From: Anaerolineae bacterium
GTDB taxonomy: Bacteria; Chloroflexota; Anaerolineae; Aggregatilineales; J027
Length of the DNA: 64,000 bases
NCBI GenBank assembly: GCA_008933735.1
Contig: WBUL01000008.1
Coordinates: 62,001 to 126,000, forward strand
Reading direction: 5' to 3'
Positions 36,998 to 51,809 of this stretch are shown here, in pieces. How positions within the stretch are numbered: the stretch's first letter is position 1; every line of letters begins with the position of its first letter. Below the pieces are notes generated by a model. It made no database searches. It was not told the DNA's origin and saw only the letters and a program-made list of their open reading frames with translations. The translations under genes were made by a program, and so were the position numbers.

Positions 36998-37850
36998 ACA
37001 GGAACTGGTGTTTGAACCTACGGTTGCAGAACCGATGCTGCCTGAGGTATTTCGGATTCAGCGCGTCAAACACGAATCCTATGATACCTTTACGCTGATT
37101 CTTGAACCCTCCAACGGTAGAGAGAGTTTTCCCTTTAAAGCGGGGCAGTTCAACATGCTGTACGTGTACGGTGTGGGCGAAGTGCCTATTTCGATTAGCG
37201 GCGACCCAAATCAGCCGGAGATGCTGGTTCATACGACCCGTGCGGTTGGGACCGTCACCAAAGCGATGAGCGAGCTTAAACGCGGAGATGTGATAGGAAT
37301 ACGCGGCCCCTTCGGGAGCAGTTGGCCGATTCAGGAAGCTGAGCATCATGATGTCGTATTTGTGGCAGGTGGGATTGGCCTCGCGCCTTTACGCCCTGCG
37401 CTTTATGAAATCATTGCACGGCGTGAAAAATACGGCAGGATCGTCCTCCTGTATGGGACACGCAGCCCCGATGACATCCTCTATCACGATGAACTGGAAC
37501 AGTGGCGAGCGCGTTTTGATCTGGAAGTATATGTCACTGTGGACTATGCCGATAAAAGCTGGCGGGGCAATGTGGGGGTAGTGACGAACCTCATCCCCAA
37601 GGCGCCGTTCGATCCTCAGCATACGGTTGCGCTGGTTTGTGGCCCTGAGGTGATGATGCGCTTTACGGCAATCGAGTTTTTGAAACGTGGTGTTTCACCA
37701 ACCTCGCTTTATCTGACAATGGAACGCAACATGAAGTGTGCGATTGGTTTCTGTGGACACTGCCAGCTTGGTGGCTATTTTATCTGTAAGGATGGCCCGG
37801 TGTTCACCTACGAACAAATGCAAACCCTGTTATCCCTGTGGGAGGTATAG
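36990..37850 (+). CDS. Group 3b NiFe hydrogenase gamma subunit (FAD/NAD(P)-binding)
   Basis: Flavoprotein exchanging electrons with NAD(P)H, of the ferredoxin-NADP reductase/PyrK type. The 286 residues show an FAD domain ([20 protein letters not shown]), [11 protein letters not shown], the nucleotide-binding [32 protein letters not shown] and a C-terminal 2Fe-2S cysteine set ([17 protein letters not shown]). I start at ATG 36990 ([10 protein letters not shown]), which overlaps the previous gene by 8 nt; a start at 36933 would add residues that belong to that gene. NAD versus NADP preference cannot be read. Confidence 0.94.
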   Translation: MLEQELVFEPTVAEPMLPEVFRIQRVKHESYDTFTLILEPSNGRESFPFKAGQFNMLYVYGVGEVPISISGDPNQPEMLVHTTRAVGTVTKAMSELKRGDVIGIRGPFGSSWPIQEAEHHDVVFVAGGIGLAPLRPALYEIIARREKYGRIVLLYGTRSPDDILYHDELEQWRARFDLEVYVTVDYADKSWRGNVGVVTNLIPKAPFDPQHTVALVCGPEVMMRFTAIEFLKRGVSPTSLYLTMERNMKCAIGFCGHCQLGGYFICKDGPVFTYEQMQTLLSLWEV

Positions 37851-37853
37851 AAG

Positions 37854-38622
<769 letters not shown>

Positions 38623-38630
<8 letters not shown>

Positions 38631-39912
38631 CCAGACGATCAAAGTTGATTACCTTGCCCGTGTCGAAGGTGAAGGCAGTCTTTATCTGAAAATCAAAGAC
38701 GACAAGGTGCAGGATGTCAAACTGAGGATTTTTGAGCCACCACGGTTCTTTGAAAGTTTCCTGCGTGGCAGAAAATACACTGAGGCCCCTGATATTACCG
38801 CGCGAATCTGTGGTATATGCCCGATTGCCTACCAGATGAGTTCTGTCCACGCGATGGAATATGCCCTCGGCATCAAAGTGGAAGGGCAGCTCCGTGAACT
38901 GCGGCGGCTGCTTTACTGCGGCGAATGGATTGAAAGCCACGTGCTGCATGTTTATATGCTGCACGCGCCAGATTTCCTGGGCTATCCTGATGCGATTGCC
39001 CTCGCGGCAGACTTCCCTGATGTGGTCAAGCAGGCGCTCCGGCTCAAGAAAATTGGCAACGACATTGTCAATTTGCTGGGTGGGCGCGAAATTCACCCGA
39101 TTAATGTTCGGGTAGGTGGGTTTTACCGTGTACCGACTAAAGCTGAACTGCTCAAAATGGTGGAAAATCTGAAATGGGCGCGGGATGCAGCCCTGGATAT
39201 GGTGCGTTTTACCGCCAAACTGCCCTTCCCGGATTTTGAGCAGGATTACGAATTTGTGGCGCTGCGACATCCCGACGAATATCCGTATAATGAAGGCCAT
39301 CTGGTTTCCAACCGGGGATTGAATATTGACGTTGCCGACTACGAACAGCATTTTACGGAACAGCACATGGAACACTCTACCGCGCTGCATTCGGTGATTA
39401 ACGAGCGGGGGTCGTATTTTGTAGGGCCGCTGGCGCGTTACAGCCTGAACTTCGATAAACTGCCGCCAAGTGTACAGGAAGCTGCCCGCGAAGCCGGGCT
39501 GGGCGAAGTCTGCCGTAATCCGTTTAAGAGCATCATTGTTCGCAGCCTCGAAACGCTGTACGCGGTTGAAGAAGCACTGCGTGTGATCGGGCAGTATGAA
39601 CGCCCGGAAAAGCCCTATGTCGAAGCTGAACCGCGTAAAGCGACGGGTTATGGCTGCACAGAAGCACCGCGTGGTATCCTGTATCATCGCTACAGCATCA
39701 ACGACCAGGGCAAAATCATGACCGCGAAAATAGTGCCGCCCACGTCGCAAAATCAAAAGACGATTGAAAACGACCTGCTGCACTTCGCGGAACAGGCGAT
39801 TGACCTGCCGAAAGACAAATTGACCTGGCAGTGTGAGCAGGCCATTCGCAATTACGATCCATGCATTTCCTGTTCAGTTCACTATCTAAAATTGGAGATT
39901 GAGCGTGACTGA
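38623..39912 (+). CDS. Group 3b NiFe hydrogenase alpha (large) subunit
   Basis: Catalytic subunit of 429 residues binding the NiFe centre. The L1 motif [14 protein letters not shown] gives C63 and C66; the L2 motif [10 protein letters not shown] gives C414, C417 and H420. After H420 a nine-residue tail (YLKLEIERD) remains, to be removed by the maturation protease encoded next. The start at ATG 38623 ([18 protein letters not shown]) is in the family's normal place. Motif pattern and subunit order match group 3b bidirectional, NAD(P)-linked hydrogenases. Confidence 0.96.
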
Positions 39913-40372
39913 TTCTGTGCTCTGCATTGGCATTGGCAACGAATTCCGTCGGGATGATGGGGTGGGGGTCGAAGTCGCACGAGTATTAAAGACTATGAAG
40001 CTGCCCCATGTCCGCGTCATCGAGCAAACCGGGGAAGGCGCTGCCCTGATGGATGCCTGGGCAGGAGCAGAAAAAGTGATTCTGGTGGATGCAGTGCTGT
40101 CGGGTCAGGAACCCGGCACCATCTACCGGATTAACGCTCATGAACAGCAAGTACCACGCGATTTTTTCTCCTACACGACTCATGCATTCAGTGTGGCGGA
40201 AGCAGTAGAAATGGCCCGTACCCTGGGCCAGCTTCCGCCCACGCTGATTGTTTATGGTGTGGAAGGGAAAGCATTTTCGGAAGGAATCGGCCTCTCACCG
40301 ATCGTAGAACAGGCCGTGCAGGCAGTTCTCGAAAAAATCGTTGGAGAAATCTACGCTGCGACCCCGGAATAA
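39905..40372 (+). CDS. Hydrogenase maturation endopeptidase (HyaD/HycI-like)
   Basis: A 155-residue protease that trims the C-terminal tail of the large subunit after nickel insertion. It begins with [16 protein letters not shown], whose Asp/Glu residues bind nickel in the family, then [14 protein letters not shown] (second metal-binding Asp) and [13 protein letters not shown]. The GTG at 39905 has GGAG 7 nt upstream and overlaps the alpha stop; a TTG at 39899 is less likely because it is too near the ribosome site. Confidence 0.92.
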   Translation: MTDSVLCIGIGNEFRRDDGVGVEVARVLKTMKLPHVRVIEQTGEGAALMDAWAGAEKVILVDAVLSGQEPGTIYRINAHEQQVPRDFFSYTTHAFSVAEAVEMARTLGQLPPTLIVYGVEGKAFSEGIGLSPIVEQAVQAVLEKIVGEIYAATPE

Positions 40373-40378
40373 CCGGAT

Positions 40379-42628
40379 ATGGATGTACGGGTTAAAGTTA
40401 ACATCCAGGGAGTGGTTCAAGGGGTTGGCTTTCGCCCGTTCGTTTACCGACTGGCAAACGAATTGGGGTTAACGGGGTGGGTTGTTAACTCGGCGCAGGG
40501 TGTCTGGATTGAGGCAGAAGGCTCAGAGGGCACCCTGCGCCATTTTTTGAAGCGCCTTGAGTCAGACAAACCCCCGCACGCATTCATTCAAACCCTGTCT
40601 ACCGAATTTGTGCCCGCCAATGGGTACACCACCTTTGAAATTCGCCACAGTGATTCCGAAGGCGAAAAAACAGCGCTGATTCTGCCTGATCTGGCGACCT
40701 GTCCAGACTGTTTGCGCGAGCTTTTTGATCCAGACGACCGCCGTTATCTTTATCCGTTTACGAACTGCACCCACTGCGGCCCGCGTTTCAGCATCATCGA
40801 AGCCCTGCCCTATGACCGCCCCAACACAACCATGAAACACTTTGACATGTGCCCGGACTGCCGCGCTGAATACGAAAATCCGGCGGATCGGCGGTTTCAT
40901 GCACAACCCAATGCCTGTCCGGAGTGTGGCCCTCGTCTGGAGTTATGGGATAAGAGTGGAAATGTTCTGGCAGAAAAACAGGCAGCGCTGTTGATGGCAG
41001 TAAACGCGATTCGGGATGGTCAGGTGGTTGCGATCAAGGGATTAGGCGGCTTTCATCTGGTCGTCGATGCCCGCAACGAAAATGCAGTGCGGGTGCTGCG
41101 CGAACGTAAACATCGTCCTTCAAAACCTCTGGCGCTGATGTATCCGACGTTGGCGCATATCCAATTCGACTGTGAGGTCTCCGAACTGGAGGAAAAATTA
41201 CTCACCGCTTCGGAGGCGCCGATTGTGCTGCTAAGAAACAAAGAAGCAGGGCAAATCGCGCCATCGGTTGCGCCTCGTAATCATTATCTCGGTGTGATGC
41301 TGCCCTATACCCCTTTGCATCACATTTTGATGCGGGAGTTGAATTTTCCGATTGTGGCGACCAGCGGCAACCTTTCCGATGAGCCGATTTGTATCGATGA
41401 ACATGAGGCGCTTGATCGTTTGAGCGAGGTGGCCGAGGTCTTCCTCGTCCATAACCGCCCCATCCACCGTCATGTTGATGACTCGATTGAGCGGGTAATG
41501 AGTGGTCAGAAGCAAATACTCCGCCGGGCACGAGGCTATGCTCCCCTGCCAATCTTGCTGGAGAAATCATTACCTGTGATTCTTGGGGTTGGCGCTCATC
41601 TGAAAAACACCGTCGCTGTATCTTCCCGAAATCAGGTATTTATCAGCCAGCACATCGGTGATCTCGAAACCGTACAGTCGTTTAACGCCTTCCAGCAGGT
41701 GATCCGCGATTTCCAAAGTCTGTATGAGCTTCAGCCACAGGCTGTCGCCTGCGACATGCACCCGGATTATCTTTCCACGCAGTTTGCCAGAGCGATACCT
41801 TTACCAGTGATCTCAGTGCAGCATCATTATGCCCATGTGTTGGGCTGCATGGCGGAGCATGGCCTTACAGGAACGACCCTCGGTATTTCGTGGGATGGCA
41901 CGGGCTACGGTATGGACGGTACGGTCTGGGGTGGGGAATTTTTACGGATTACCGAAAAATCATTTGAAAGAGTCGCTTATCTGCGCCTATTTGGGTTACC
42001 CGGTGGCGATAAAGCGATCAAAGAACCGCGCCGTTCTGCGTTAGGACTTTTGCATGAAATGTACGGCGACGCGCTTTTTGACAGAGAGGAGCTTGCCCCT
42101 GTCAAGGCCTTTACCCCGCAGGAACGCAGCATTCTCCGATCCATGCTGGCAAAAGGAATCAACACGCCGCGTACCTCCAGCGCTGGACGGCTGTTTGATG
42201 CCGTTGCCGCAATTTTAGGTGTATGCCAGCATGTCAGCTTTGAAGGAGAAGCCGCCGTAGAGCTTGAATTTGCAGCAGCAAAAGCACAGACGAGTGTATC
42301 TTATGAGTTTTCTATCACCGGTTCCGTGCTGGATTGGCAGCCTATGGTCGAAGGTATTCTGGCAGACCTCCAGCGACAAGAGTCGATTGAAGTCATTTCC
42401 GCCAGGTTTCACAATACACTCGTCGAAATGATGATAAACATCACGCAGCAGATAGGTGAAACAACAGTCGTTTTATCAGGCGGTTGCTTTCAAAATAAGT
42501 ATTTAAGCGAACGGGCTGTTCAGCGATTACAGGAAGCGAATTTTCACCCTTACTGGCATCATCGTATTCCGCCAAATGATGGGGGAATCGCGCTGGGACA
42601 GATCATAGCGGCGTCAAAGGAGTTGTAA
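40379..42628 (+). CDS. hypF: Carbamoyltransferase HypF
   Basis: Makes the carbamoyl group that becomes the cyanide ligands of the NiFe centre. All domains are visible in order: acylphosphatase (VKVNIQGVVQGVGFRPFVYR), paired zinc fingers (CPDC, CTHC, CPDC, CPEC, about 107-185), YrdC-like (AIKGLGGFHLVVDA, RERKHRPSKPLALM) and a Kae1-like end (VQHHYAHVLGCMAEHGL, ISWDGTGYGMDG, VLSGGCFQNKYL). The 749-residue length is normal. It lies 6 nt after the protease gene. Confidence 0.97.
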   Translation: MDVRVKVNIQGVVQGVGFRPFVYRLANELGLTGWVVNSAQGVWIEAEGSEGTLRHFLKRLESDKPPHAFIQTLSTEFVPANGYTTFEIRHSDSEGEKTALILPDLATCPDCLRELFDPDDRRYLYPFTNCTHCGPRFSIIEALPYDRPNTTMKHFDMCPDCRAEYENPADRRFHAQPNACPECGPRLELWDKSGNVLAEKQAALLMAVNAIRDGQVVAIKGLGGFHLVVDARNENAVRVLRERKHRPSKPLALMYPTLAHIQFDCEVSELEEKLLTASEAPIVLLRNKEAGQIAPSVAPRNHYLGVMLPYTPLHHILMRELNFPIVATSGNLSDEPICIDEHEALDRLSEVAEVFLVHNRPIHRHVDDSIERVMSGQKQILRRARGYAPLPILLEKSLPVILGVGAHLKNTVAVSSRNQVFISQHIGDLETVQSFNAFQQVIRDFQSLYELQPQAVACDMHPDYLSTQFARAIPLPVISVQHHYAHVLGCMAEHGLTGTTLGISWDGTGYGMDGTVWGGEFLRITEKSFERVAYLRLFGLPGGDKAIKEPRRSALGLLHEMYGDALFDREELAPVKAFTPQERSILRSMLAKGINTPRTSSAGRLFDAVAAILGVCQHVSFEGEAAVELEFAAAKAQTSVSYEFSITGSVLDWQPMVEGILADLQRQESIEVISARFHNTLVEMMINITQQIGETTVVLSGGCFQNKYLSERAVQRLQEANFHPYWHHRIPPNDGGIALGQIIAASKEL

Positions 42629-42630
42629 CG

Positions 42631-42888
42631 ATGTGTTTGGCAGTACCCGGAAAAATTATCAGCATCCTGAATGATGACCCGATTATGCGGCTGGGCAAGG
42701 TCAACTTCGGAGGCATCATCAAGGAAATCAATCTGGCCTACGTGCCGGAAGCGAACATCGGCGATTATGTGATCGTGCATGTTGGTTTTGCCATCAGCAC
42801 CGTCGATGAGGAGGAAGCCAATCGTGTGTTTGAATATCTGGAACAAATCGGCGAACTCGAAGAATTGAAAGTAGATGAGGTCTCATGA
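42631..42888 (+). CDS. hypC: Hydrogenase assembly chaperone HypC
   Basis: An 85-residue chaperone that shuttles the Fe(CN)2CO unit from HypD to the large subunit. The N-terminus MCLAVPGKI contains the essential Cys2, used after removal of Met1. [19 protein letters not shown] is the rest of the family signature. It lies 2 nt after hypF and its stop overlaps hypD by 4 nt. Confidence 0.97.
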   Translation: MCLAVPGKIISILNDDPIMRLGKVNFGGIIKEINLAYVPEANIGDYVIVHVGFAISTVDEEEANRVFEYLEQIGELEELKVDEVS

Positions 42889-43985
42889 AGTTCATTGACG
42901 AATACCGCGACGCCGAAGCTGCCAAAAAGTACGCCGAGTCGATTGCGAAAATCACCACGCGCCCCTGGTCACTCATGGAAGTCTGCGGCGGACAGACCCA
43001 CGCCATTGTGAAGTTTGGCATTGATACGCTGCTTCCTCCGCAAATTACCCTGCTGCATGGCCCTGGATGCCCGGTGTGCGTTACCCCCGTTGAATTGATT
43101 GACAAGGCCATCGAAATTGCCGCTCATCCGGAGGTGATTTTTACCTCGTTTGGTGACATGCTGCGTGTCCCCGGTACAAAAACCGATTTGTTGTCCGTCA
43201 AGGCCAGCGGCGGCGATGTCCGAATGGTCTATTCGCCCCTGGATGCGCTCAAAATGGCGCGGGAAAACCCGGATAAACAGGTGGTGTTTTTTGCGGTAGG
43301 TTTTGAAACGACCGCTCCTGCCAATGCGATGGCGGTCTACCAGGCGCATCTGCTGGGGATCAAGAATTTCTCCATTCTGGTTTCCCATGTTCTGGTACCA
43401 CCCGCACTCGAAGCGATTCTGACCTCGCCGACCAATCGTGTTCAGGGATTTTTGGCAGCCGGGCATGTTTGCGCGGTAATGGGTTTCACCGAATATGAAC
43501 CCATTGCCCACAAATACCATGTGCCGATTGTCGTGACCGGATTCGAGCCAGTGGACATCTTGCAGGGTGTATACATGGTGGTTAAACAATTGGAAGAGGG
43601 CCGTGCCGACGTTGAAAACGCCTACAGCCGTGCGGTGAATCGGATTGGCAACCGGGACGCGCAGGAACTGATTGGGGAAGTGTTTGAAGTGATTCCACGC
43701 AAATGGCGCGGGATTGGGGAAATCCCATACAGTGGCCTTGGCTTGCGGAAAGAATTCATTGACTACGATGCGGAGCGCCGATTTGGGGTGGTTCATCTGA
43801 CGGCTGAAGAGGCAACCGAGTGTATCAGCGGTCTTATTATGCAGGGCGAGAAAAAACCCCATGAATGTCCCGCTTTCGGGTCGCGCTGCACGCCAGAATC
43901 GCCATTGGGCGCGACCATGGTTTCATCTGAAGGGGCGTGCGCCGCTTATTACCGCTACCGCCGTTTTGAGGAAGTCCAGTCATGA
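42885..43985 (+). CDS. hypD: Hydrogenase formation protein HypD
   Basis: Iron-sulfur scaffold on which the Fe(CN)2CO unit is built. The 366 residues show [56 protein letters not shown] and the C-terminal 4Fe-4S cysteines ([16 protein letters not shown] with [11 protein letters not shown]). The overlaps with hypC and hypE (4 nt each, ATGA-type) imply coupled translation of C, D and E. Confidence 0.97.
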   Translation: MKFIDEYRDAEAAKKYAESIAKITTRPWSLMEVCGGQTHAIVKFGIDTLLPPQITLLHGPGCPVCVTPVELIDKAIEIAAHPEVIFTSFGDMLRVPGTKTDLLSVKASGGDVRMVYSPLDALKMARENPDKQVVFFAVGFETTAPANAMAVYQAHLLGIKNFSILVSHVLVPPALEAILTSPTNRVQGFLAAGHVCAVMGFTEYEPIAHKYHVPIVVTGFEPVDILQGVYMVVKQLEEGRADVENAYSRAVNRIGNRDAQELIGEVFEVIPRKWRGIGEIPYSGLGLRKEFIDYDAERRFGVVHLTAEEATECISGLIMQGEKKPHECPAFGSRCTPESPLGATMVSSEGACAAYYRYRRFEEVQS

Positions 43986-45019
43986 TCGATTTTTCTGCCA
44001 CCTGCCCCATTCCGATCTCCCAGTACCCACATGTCCTGCTGGCACACGGCGGTGGTGGGAAACTGATGCACAACCTGATTCAAAAGATGTTTTCACCGGC
44101 TTTTGGGAATACCAATTCGCATGACAGCGCCACGTTTCATTTAGGAAACGCCCAACTGGCCTTCACAACGGATTCCTATGTGGTGCAGCCGCTGTTTTTC
44201 CCCGGCGGGAGCATCGCGGAATTAGCCGTCTATGGCACGGTGAATGATTTAGCCATGTCCGGAGCACGTCCGTTGTTCCTGAGTGTAGGCTTCATCCTGG
44301 AGGAAGGTCTGCCAATGGAAACCCTGTGGCAGGTTGTCCAGACCATGCAGCAGGCGGCGGAAAAAGCCGGTGTTCAGATCGTGACTGGCGACACCAAAGT
44401 TGTGGATAGAGGCAAGGGAGACGGGATTTTTATCAACACGGCGGGAGTTGGCCTGATTGAGCACAGTTTAAACATTCATCCAACCAGTGTACGGACAGGC
44501 GATGTCTTGGTCGTGAGTGGGGATATTGGACGGCATGGCATCGCTATTATGGCGACACGGGAAGGGCTGGCCTTTGAAACCACCATTGAAAGCGATTCCG
44601 CGCCGGTAGCCGAACCTGTTTTAAACCTCATCCAGGCGGGAATCGAGGTGCACTGCCTGCGTGACTTAACACGCGGCGGGCTGGCAAGCACGCTGATTGA
44701 GATTGCTGAAGCCTCACAAACCCAGATTCACCTGGACGAAAACGCAGTCCCTGTACGGGAAGATGTGCAGGGCGCGTGTGAAATTCTCGGTTTAGATCCA
44801 TTGTATGTGGCGAATGAAGGGCGCTTCGCAGCATTTATCCAGGAATCGGATGCGGAGAAGGCTCTCGCGGTGCTGCACGCTCATCCTGTGTGTGAAAACG
44901 CCGCGCTGATCGGCAGGGTTATAGAAAACACACCTGGCAGAGTCACCCTCAAGAGCAAAATCGGCGCGACTCGTATCATTGACATGCTGAGCGGGGAGCA
45001 GCTTCCCCGTATCTGTTAA
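43982..45019 (+). CDS. hypE: Hydrogenase maturation protein HypE
   Basis: Dehydrates the carbamoyl group transferred by HypF to its C-terminal cysteine, giving the thiocyanate that supplies cyanide. The 345 residues have [15 protein letters not shown], the ATP site [13 protein letters not shown], and [15 protein letters not shown], and end exactly in PRIC, the signature carrier cysteine. It is last of the maturation genes. A 112-nt gap follows before the pyruvate:ferredoxin oxidoreductase, without a clear terminator. Confidence 0.97.
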   Translation: MIDFSATCPIPISQYPHVLLAHGGGGKLMHNLIQKMFSPAFGNTNSHDSATFHLGNAQLAFTTDSYVVQPLFFPGGSIAELAVYGTVNDLAMSGARPLFLSVGFILEEGLPMETLWQVVQTMQQAAEKAGVQIVTGDTKVVDRGKGDGIFINTAGVGLIEHSLNIHPTSVRTGDVLVVSGDIGRHGIAIMATREGLAFETTIESDSAPVAEPVLNLIQAGIEVHCLRDLTRGGLASTLIEIAEASQTQIHLDENAVPVREDVQGACEILGLDPLYVANEGRFAAFIQESDAEKALAVLHAHPVCENAALIGRVIENTPGRVTLKSKIGATRIIDMLSGEQLPRIC

Positions 45020-45131
45020 AAATAGGTGACATTCTGCCGCCTATCGCCTGAGTAACTTCAGATGTGTAGCCTACCATAGTCTAGTAAAACAGATAAGGAG
45101 ACAACACAGCTTCTTATGGAAGGATTGTAAG

Positions 45132-48716
<3,585 letters not shown>

Positions 48717-48719
48717 GTC

Positions 48720-49736
48720 ATGGTTGATTTAAGTACCACCTATCTTGGCTTGAAATTACGTACTCCGCTGGTGGCTTCGGCGTCGCCGCTTTCCGAGGAA
48801 ATTTCAACCATCAAACATATGGAAGATGCAGGCGCGTCAGCCGTTGTGCTGTACTCGCTGTTCGAGGAGCAAATCGTTCAGGATCAGCTTGACCTGCATC
48901 ATCATACAACGTTTGGCACTGAGAGTTTCGCAGAAGCGCTCACCTATTTCCCCGATCCCGCAACATATCATGTCGGACCGGAAGGGTATCTGAAACATAT
49001 CCAGAAAGCCAAAGAAACGGTCAATATCCCGGTGATCGCCAGCCTGAACGGGACTTCGCTGGGGGGGTGGACAAAATTCGCCAAACAGATTGAAGAAGCC
49101 GGAGCCGATGCCCTGGAATTGAATATCTACTACATCCCGACAAGTATGGACTTAAGCGGGGCGGATGTGGAACAAACCTATCTTGATATTCTCACATCGG
49201 TCAAGGAAACGGTTAAGATTCCTGTTGCTGTGAAGCTCAGCCCCTTCTTCAGCAATATGGCGAACATGGCAAAGAAGCTGGACGATGCCGGCGCGAATGG
49301 ATTGGTGCTGTTCAACCGCTTCTACCAGCCCGATATTGACCTGGAGCTGCTGGAAGTACGTCGGCATGTGATTCTGAGTACGCCGCAGGCCATGCGTCTG
49401 CCCCTGCGCTGGATCGGCATCCTCTACGGACGGATCAAAGCAGATATGGCAGCCACCAGTGGTGTTCATGAGGCCGAAGATGCTCTCAAGATGCTGATGG
49501 TCGGGGCTTCTGTCACGATGATGGCCTCCATCCTCATCAAAAATGGGGTTGATCACATCAGGAAAGTCGAAACCGACATGGTGCAGTGGCTGACTGAACA
49601 CGAATACGAGTCGGTCACGCAGATGCGCGGCAGCATGAGCCATCTCAAGAGCGGCAACCCGGCAGCGTTCGAACGAGCGCAGTATATTCGTTCGGTCAGT
49701 GTTCTACCGGACAAATACCGCAAGCGCGTTTACTAA
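48720..49736 (+). CDS. Dihydroorotate dehydrogenase-like flavoprotein
   Basis: A 338-residue TIM-barrel protein of the DHODH superfamily, 3 nt after nifJ. It has [20 protein letters not shown] and [19 protein letters not shown], the FMN-binding [11 protein letters not shown] and a phosphate site in [15 protein letters not shown]. The classical catalytic loop (N-x-SCPN) is replaced by [14 protein letters not shown], so it is unlikely to oxidise dihydroorotate by the standard base mechanism. DHODH-like proteins next to PFOR recur in anaerobes; a role in electron transfer is inferred from the context. There is no pyrimidine biosynthesis gene nearby. Confidence 0.85.
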   Translation: MVDLSTTYLGLKLRTPLVASASPLSEEISTIKHMEDAGASAVVLYSLFEEQIVQDQLDLHHHTTFGTESFAEALTYFPDPATYHVGPEGYLKHIQKAKETVNIPVIASLNGTSLGGWTKFAKQIEEAGADALELNIYYIPTSMDLSGADVEQTYLDILTSVKETVKIPVAVKLSPFFSNMANMAKKLDDAGANGLVLFNRFYQPDIDLELLEVRRHVILSTPQAMRLPLRWIGILYGRIKADMAATSGVHEAEDALKMLMVGASVTMMASILIKNGVDHIRKVETDMVQWLTEHEYESVTQMRGSMSHLKSGNPAAFERAQYIRSVSVLPDKYRKRVY

Positions 49737-49756
49737 AGTGCGCCACAGTTTTTGGA

Positions 49757-49762
49757 TATACT
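49757..49762 (+). promoter_or_regulatory. -10 box in front of the structured element
   Basis: TATACT ends 6 nt before the first hairpin of the candidate RNA. A TTTACT 22 nt upstream is too far to be a normal -35, so the promoter call is tentative. Confidence 0.35.
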
Positions 49763-49767
49763 ATTCG

Positions 49768-49912
49768 ATGTCGTGCAATACGACATTGGTAGGGCTGGAT
49801 GGGATCCATCCGTGTTGCCTTGCCACAAGCGTGCAACAGAAGCCCTGGAATTGATTCGTGGGGAGCGTCCCTAAAGACAAAAAAGAGACCGGTTTGCAGC
49901 CAGTCTCTTTTT
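49768..49912 (+). ncRNA. Candidate structured non-coding RNA
   Basis: About 145 nt in a convergent intergenic gap with four nested, perfectly paired elements. (1) ATGTCGT/ACGACAT hairpin, 49768-49786. (2) A closing helix AGGGCT (49791-49796) with AGCCCT (49841-49846). Inside it are (3) GGATGG/CCATCC, 49797-49811, and (4) TGTTGC-CTTG paired with CAAG and GCAACA, 49813-49838, so a three-way junction. A GGGA/TCCC hairpin (49861-49871) and a terminator follow. A TATACT lies just upstream. It fits neither tRNA, 4.5S, 6S nor a ribozyme class I know. It could also be a structured 3' UTR of the DHODH-like gene. Confidence 0.5.
49880..49912. terminator. Bidirectional intrinsic terminator
   Basis: AAAAAGAGAC pairs with GTCTCTTTTT around a G+C inner helix and 7-nt loop, so it has an A-run on one side and a T-run on the other. 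It separates the plus-strand hydrogenase/PFOR side from the minus-strand acyl-CoA synthetase. Confidence 0.85.
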
Positions 49913-49951
49913 GATTCCAGAGGATGAAACTTATTCCTGTCATTCCAATCG

Positions 49952-51700
49952 TCATTTGCGGAACTGGGTTTCCTTCCAATCCGCAAACAGCGCTTTGAGC
50001 TTAAGCCGTTGATATTTACCCGTTGTGGTCACCGGGACTTCTGTGCCAAAAACGACCACTTTGGGGCTTTTCTCAAAAGTCATGTGCTGACGGCAGTAGG
50101 CTAAAATTTCCTCCTCGGTTACGGCTGAGTCTGCTTCCCGGACTACGTAGGCCCCCACTTCTTCGCCGTAATAAACGTTTTCAAAGGCAACCGCTAACCC
50201 CACTTTCACACCGGGAATTTGCAGCAGAACTTCTTCAATATCAAACGGGCTGAATTTCACTCCGCCGCGATTAATAAGTTCCTTGATCCTCCCAGTGATA
50301 AAGAAAAACTGCCGCCCGCGTTCATCGACTTCATAAAAACCTTCATCGCCGCTTCTGAACCAGCCGAATTTAAAGGTTTCCTCATTCGCATCGGGGCGTT
50401 TGAAGTAATATTTCATTACGTTGTGTCCCCGAATGCAGATTTCGCCGCGCTCGCCAGACCCAAGCTGCTGGCCGCTGCCTGTGGGGTCAAAAATTGCCAT
50501 CTCATTCGCCAGAATCGGGCAGCCGATGCTTGGATAGCCATAATCCTGCATCCAGTGTTGGTGGGTTTGCCAGTCAAGGTCAATGGGCAGATGACAGCTA
50601 TAGCAGGTGGTCTCGCTCAGACCGTAACCATGTAAAATACGGAAGCCCATCTGATCTTCAAAACGTTTTGCCAGCGCCACCGCCAGCGTGCCCGCCCCGC
50701 AGATAAAGTGCCGGAAGTGTCTTAAATCGTCTTTACTGACGCCATCGCCAAAAATACTTTTGCCTTCAGCCGCCTGCTTGTCGGCAAACTCGCAGCTAAA
50801 TTGCAGCAGCGTCGGTACAACACTTACAACATGCACCTTTTCCCTGGCGATACGTTCCCAGAAGTGATGTGAGCTGTAGGCGCGGTTCAAGACCGTGCTG
50901 CCGCCTACAAACATGGGGGTAATAAGCGTGACAATTGTGCCGTTCACATGATGAATCGGCAAAACACACATCATCCGCTGATTCCCTGTGATACCCTGCC
51001 AGTTGGAAATCGACAGCGCATCCACCAGCATGTTGTACTGCATTAAAACCACCCCTTTCGGGGCGCCTGTTGTACCGCTGGTGTACACCAGCAGGCACTC
51101 ATCGTCTAAAGAGGGTTCGGCTTCGGGCGTAAATTCAGAGGAAAAGGCCGCGAGTTCGTCATAAAGCTGCTGATATTTCGGATGAGGGTCACCGCCTACC
51201 TGCACAATTTCACGGATATTATCTGCCCCCAGCCCCTCATCCTTGCCATAGACAATAGCTTCCGCACGCTCCAGGTATTCGGGGCGAACAAGGGCAATCA
51301 CGGATTCGCTGTTCCGCAGAATGTAGGCAATACGTGGGTCGTCCTCTGACACATTCTGGGGGGCCACTGCCGCCCCGATTTTCCAGCAGGCAAAGTAAAT
51401 CATCACGGTGTCGCCGTGATTATGAGCCATAGTAGCAACCCGACTGCCCCGTTTCACCCCATGTGCGACCAGAAAGTTTGCAATCTGGTTAACGCGGGCG
51501 TTAAATTGTCCATACGTGAATTCTTCACGGTTGCCATCAGCATCATAATGAATCAGGTAGACCTTATCCGGTGTTTCCTGCACGCGGTTTTCCAGCATAT
51601 GTTTGACGCTGCGGTAGGGGACAAGATACTGGTGGGGGGGAATACCAGTCAGGGTGCGGGCTTTAAGAATGTTTTCTTGAGTCTGCTTGTCGTTTATCAT
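49952..51700 (-). CDS. AMP-dependent acyl-CoA synthetase/ligase
   Basis: Activates a carboxylic acid to its acyl-CoA through an acyl-adenylate. The 582 residues have the P-loop LLVYTSGTTGAPKGVVLMQ, the A5-type HGYGLSETTCY, the A7 region FRSGDEGFYEVDERG and the ITGRIKELINRGGVKFSPFD motif of the ANL family, with the C-terminal catalytic Lys in TTGKYQRLKLK. I choose ATG 51700; a GTG at 51727 adds nine residues, and neither has a clear ribosome site. It is divergent from the acyl-CoA dehydrogenase. The substrate is not known; a branched or aromatic acid is possible. Confidence 0.9.
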   Translation of the reverse strand: MINDKQTQENILKARTLTGIPPHQYLVPYRSVKHMLENRVQETPDKVYLIHYDADGNREEFTYGQFNARVNQIANFLVAHGVKRGSRVATMAHNHGDTVMIYFACWKIGAAVAPQNVSEDDPRIAYILRNSESVIALVRPEYLERAEAIVYGKDEGLGADNIREIVQVGGDPHPKYQQLYDELAAFSSEFTPEAEPSLDDECLLVYTSGTTGAPKGVVLMQYNMLVDALSISNWQGITGNQRMMCVLPIHHVNGTIVTLITPMFVGGSTVLNRAYSSHHFWERIAREKVHVVSVVPTLLQFSCEFADKQAAEGKSIFGDGVSKDDLRHFRHFICGAGTLAVALAKRFEDQMGFRILHGYGLSETTCYSCHLPIDLDWQTHQHWMQDYGYPSIGCPILANEMAIFDPTGSGQQLGSGERGEICIRGHNVMKYYFKRPDANEETFKFGWFRSGDEGFYEVDERGRQFFFITGRIKELINRGGVKFSPFDIEEVLLQIPGVKVGLAVAFENVYYGEEVGAYVVREADSAVTEEEILAYCRQHMTFEKSPKVVVFGTEVPVTTTGKYQRLKLKALFADWKETQFRK

Positions 51701-51809
51701 CGAACTAGGGATCGGCTCTCTACTCACTTTGGATTTTGTACGCTACACTTTCAGGCAAATTGTACAAATATTTGCGGCAGCAGAAAAATAATTTGTTCGG
51801 AGATTGATG

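Noticed and set aside
49737..49951. tRNA, 4.5S, 6S or ribozyme in the convergent gap
   Set aside because: No acceptor/T-arm arrangement, no SRP GGAA motif, no long 6S-type hairpin, and no hammerhead core; kept only as an unnamed candidate RNA.
51728..51809. TTGTACAA palindrome (51760-51767) as operator
   Set aside because: Only eight bases, expected by chance; the promoter boxes nearby could not be placed with normal spacing.
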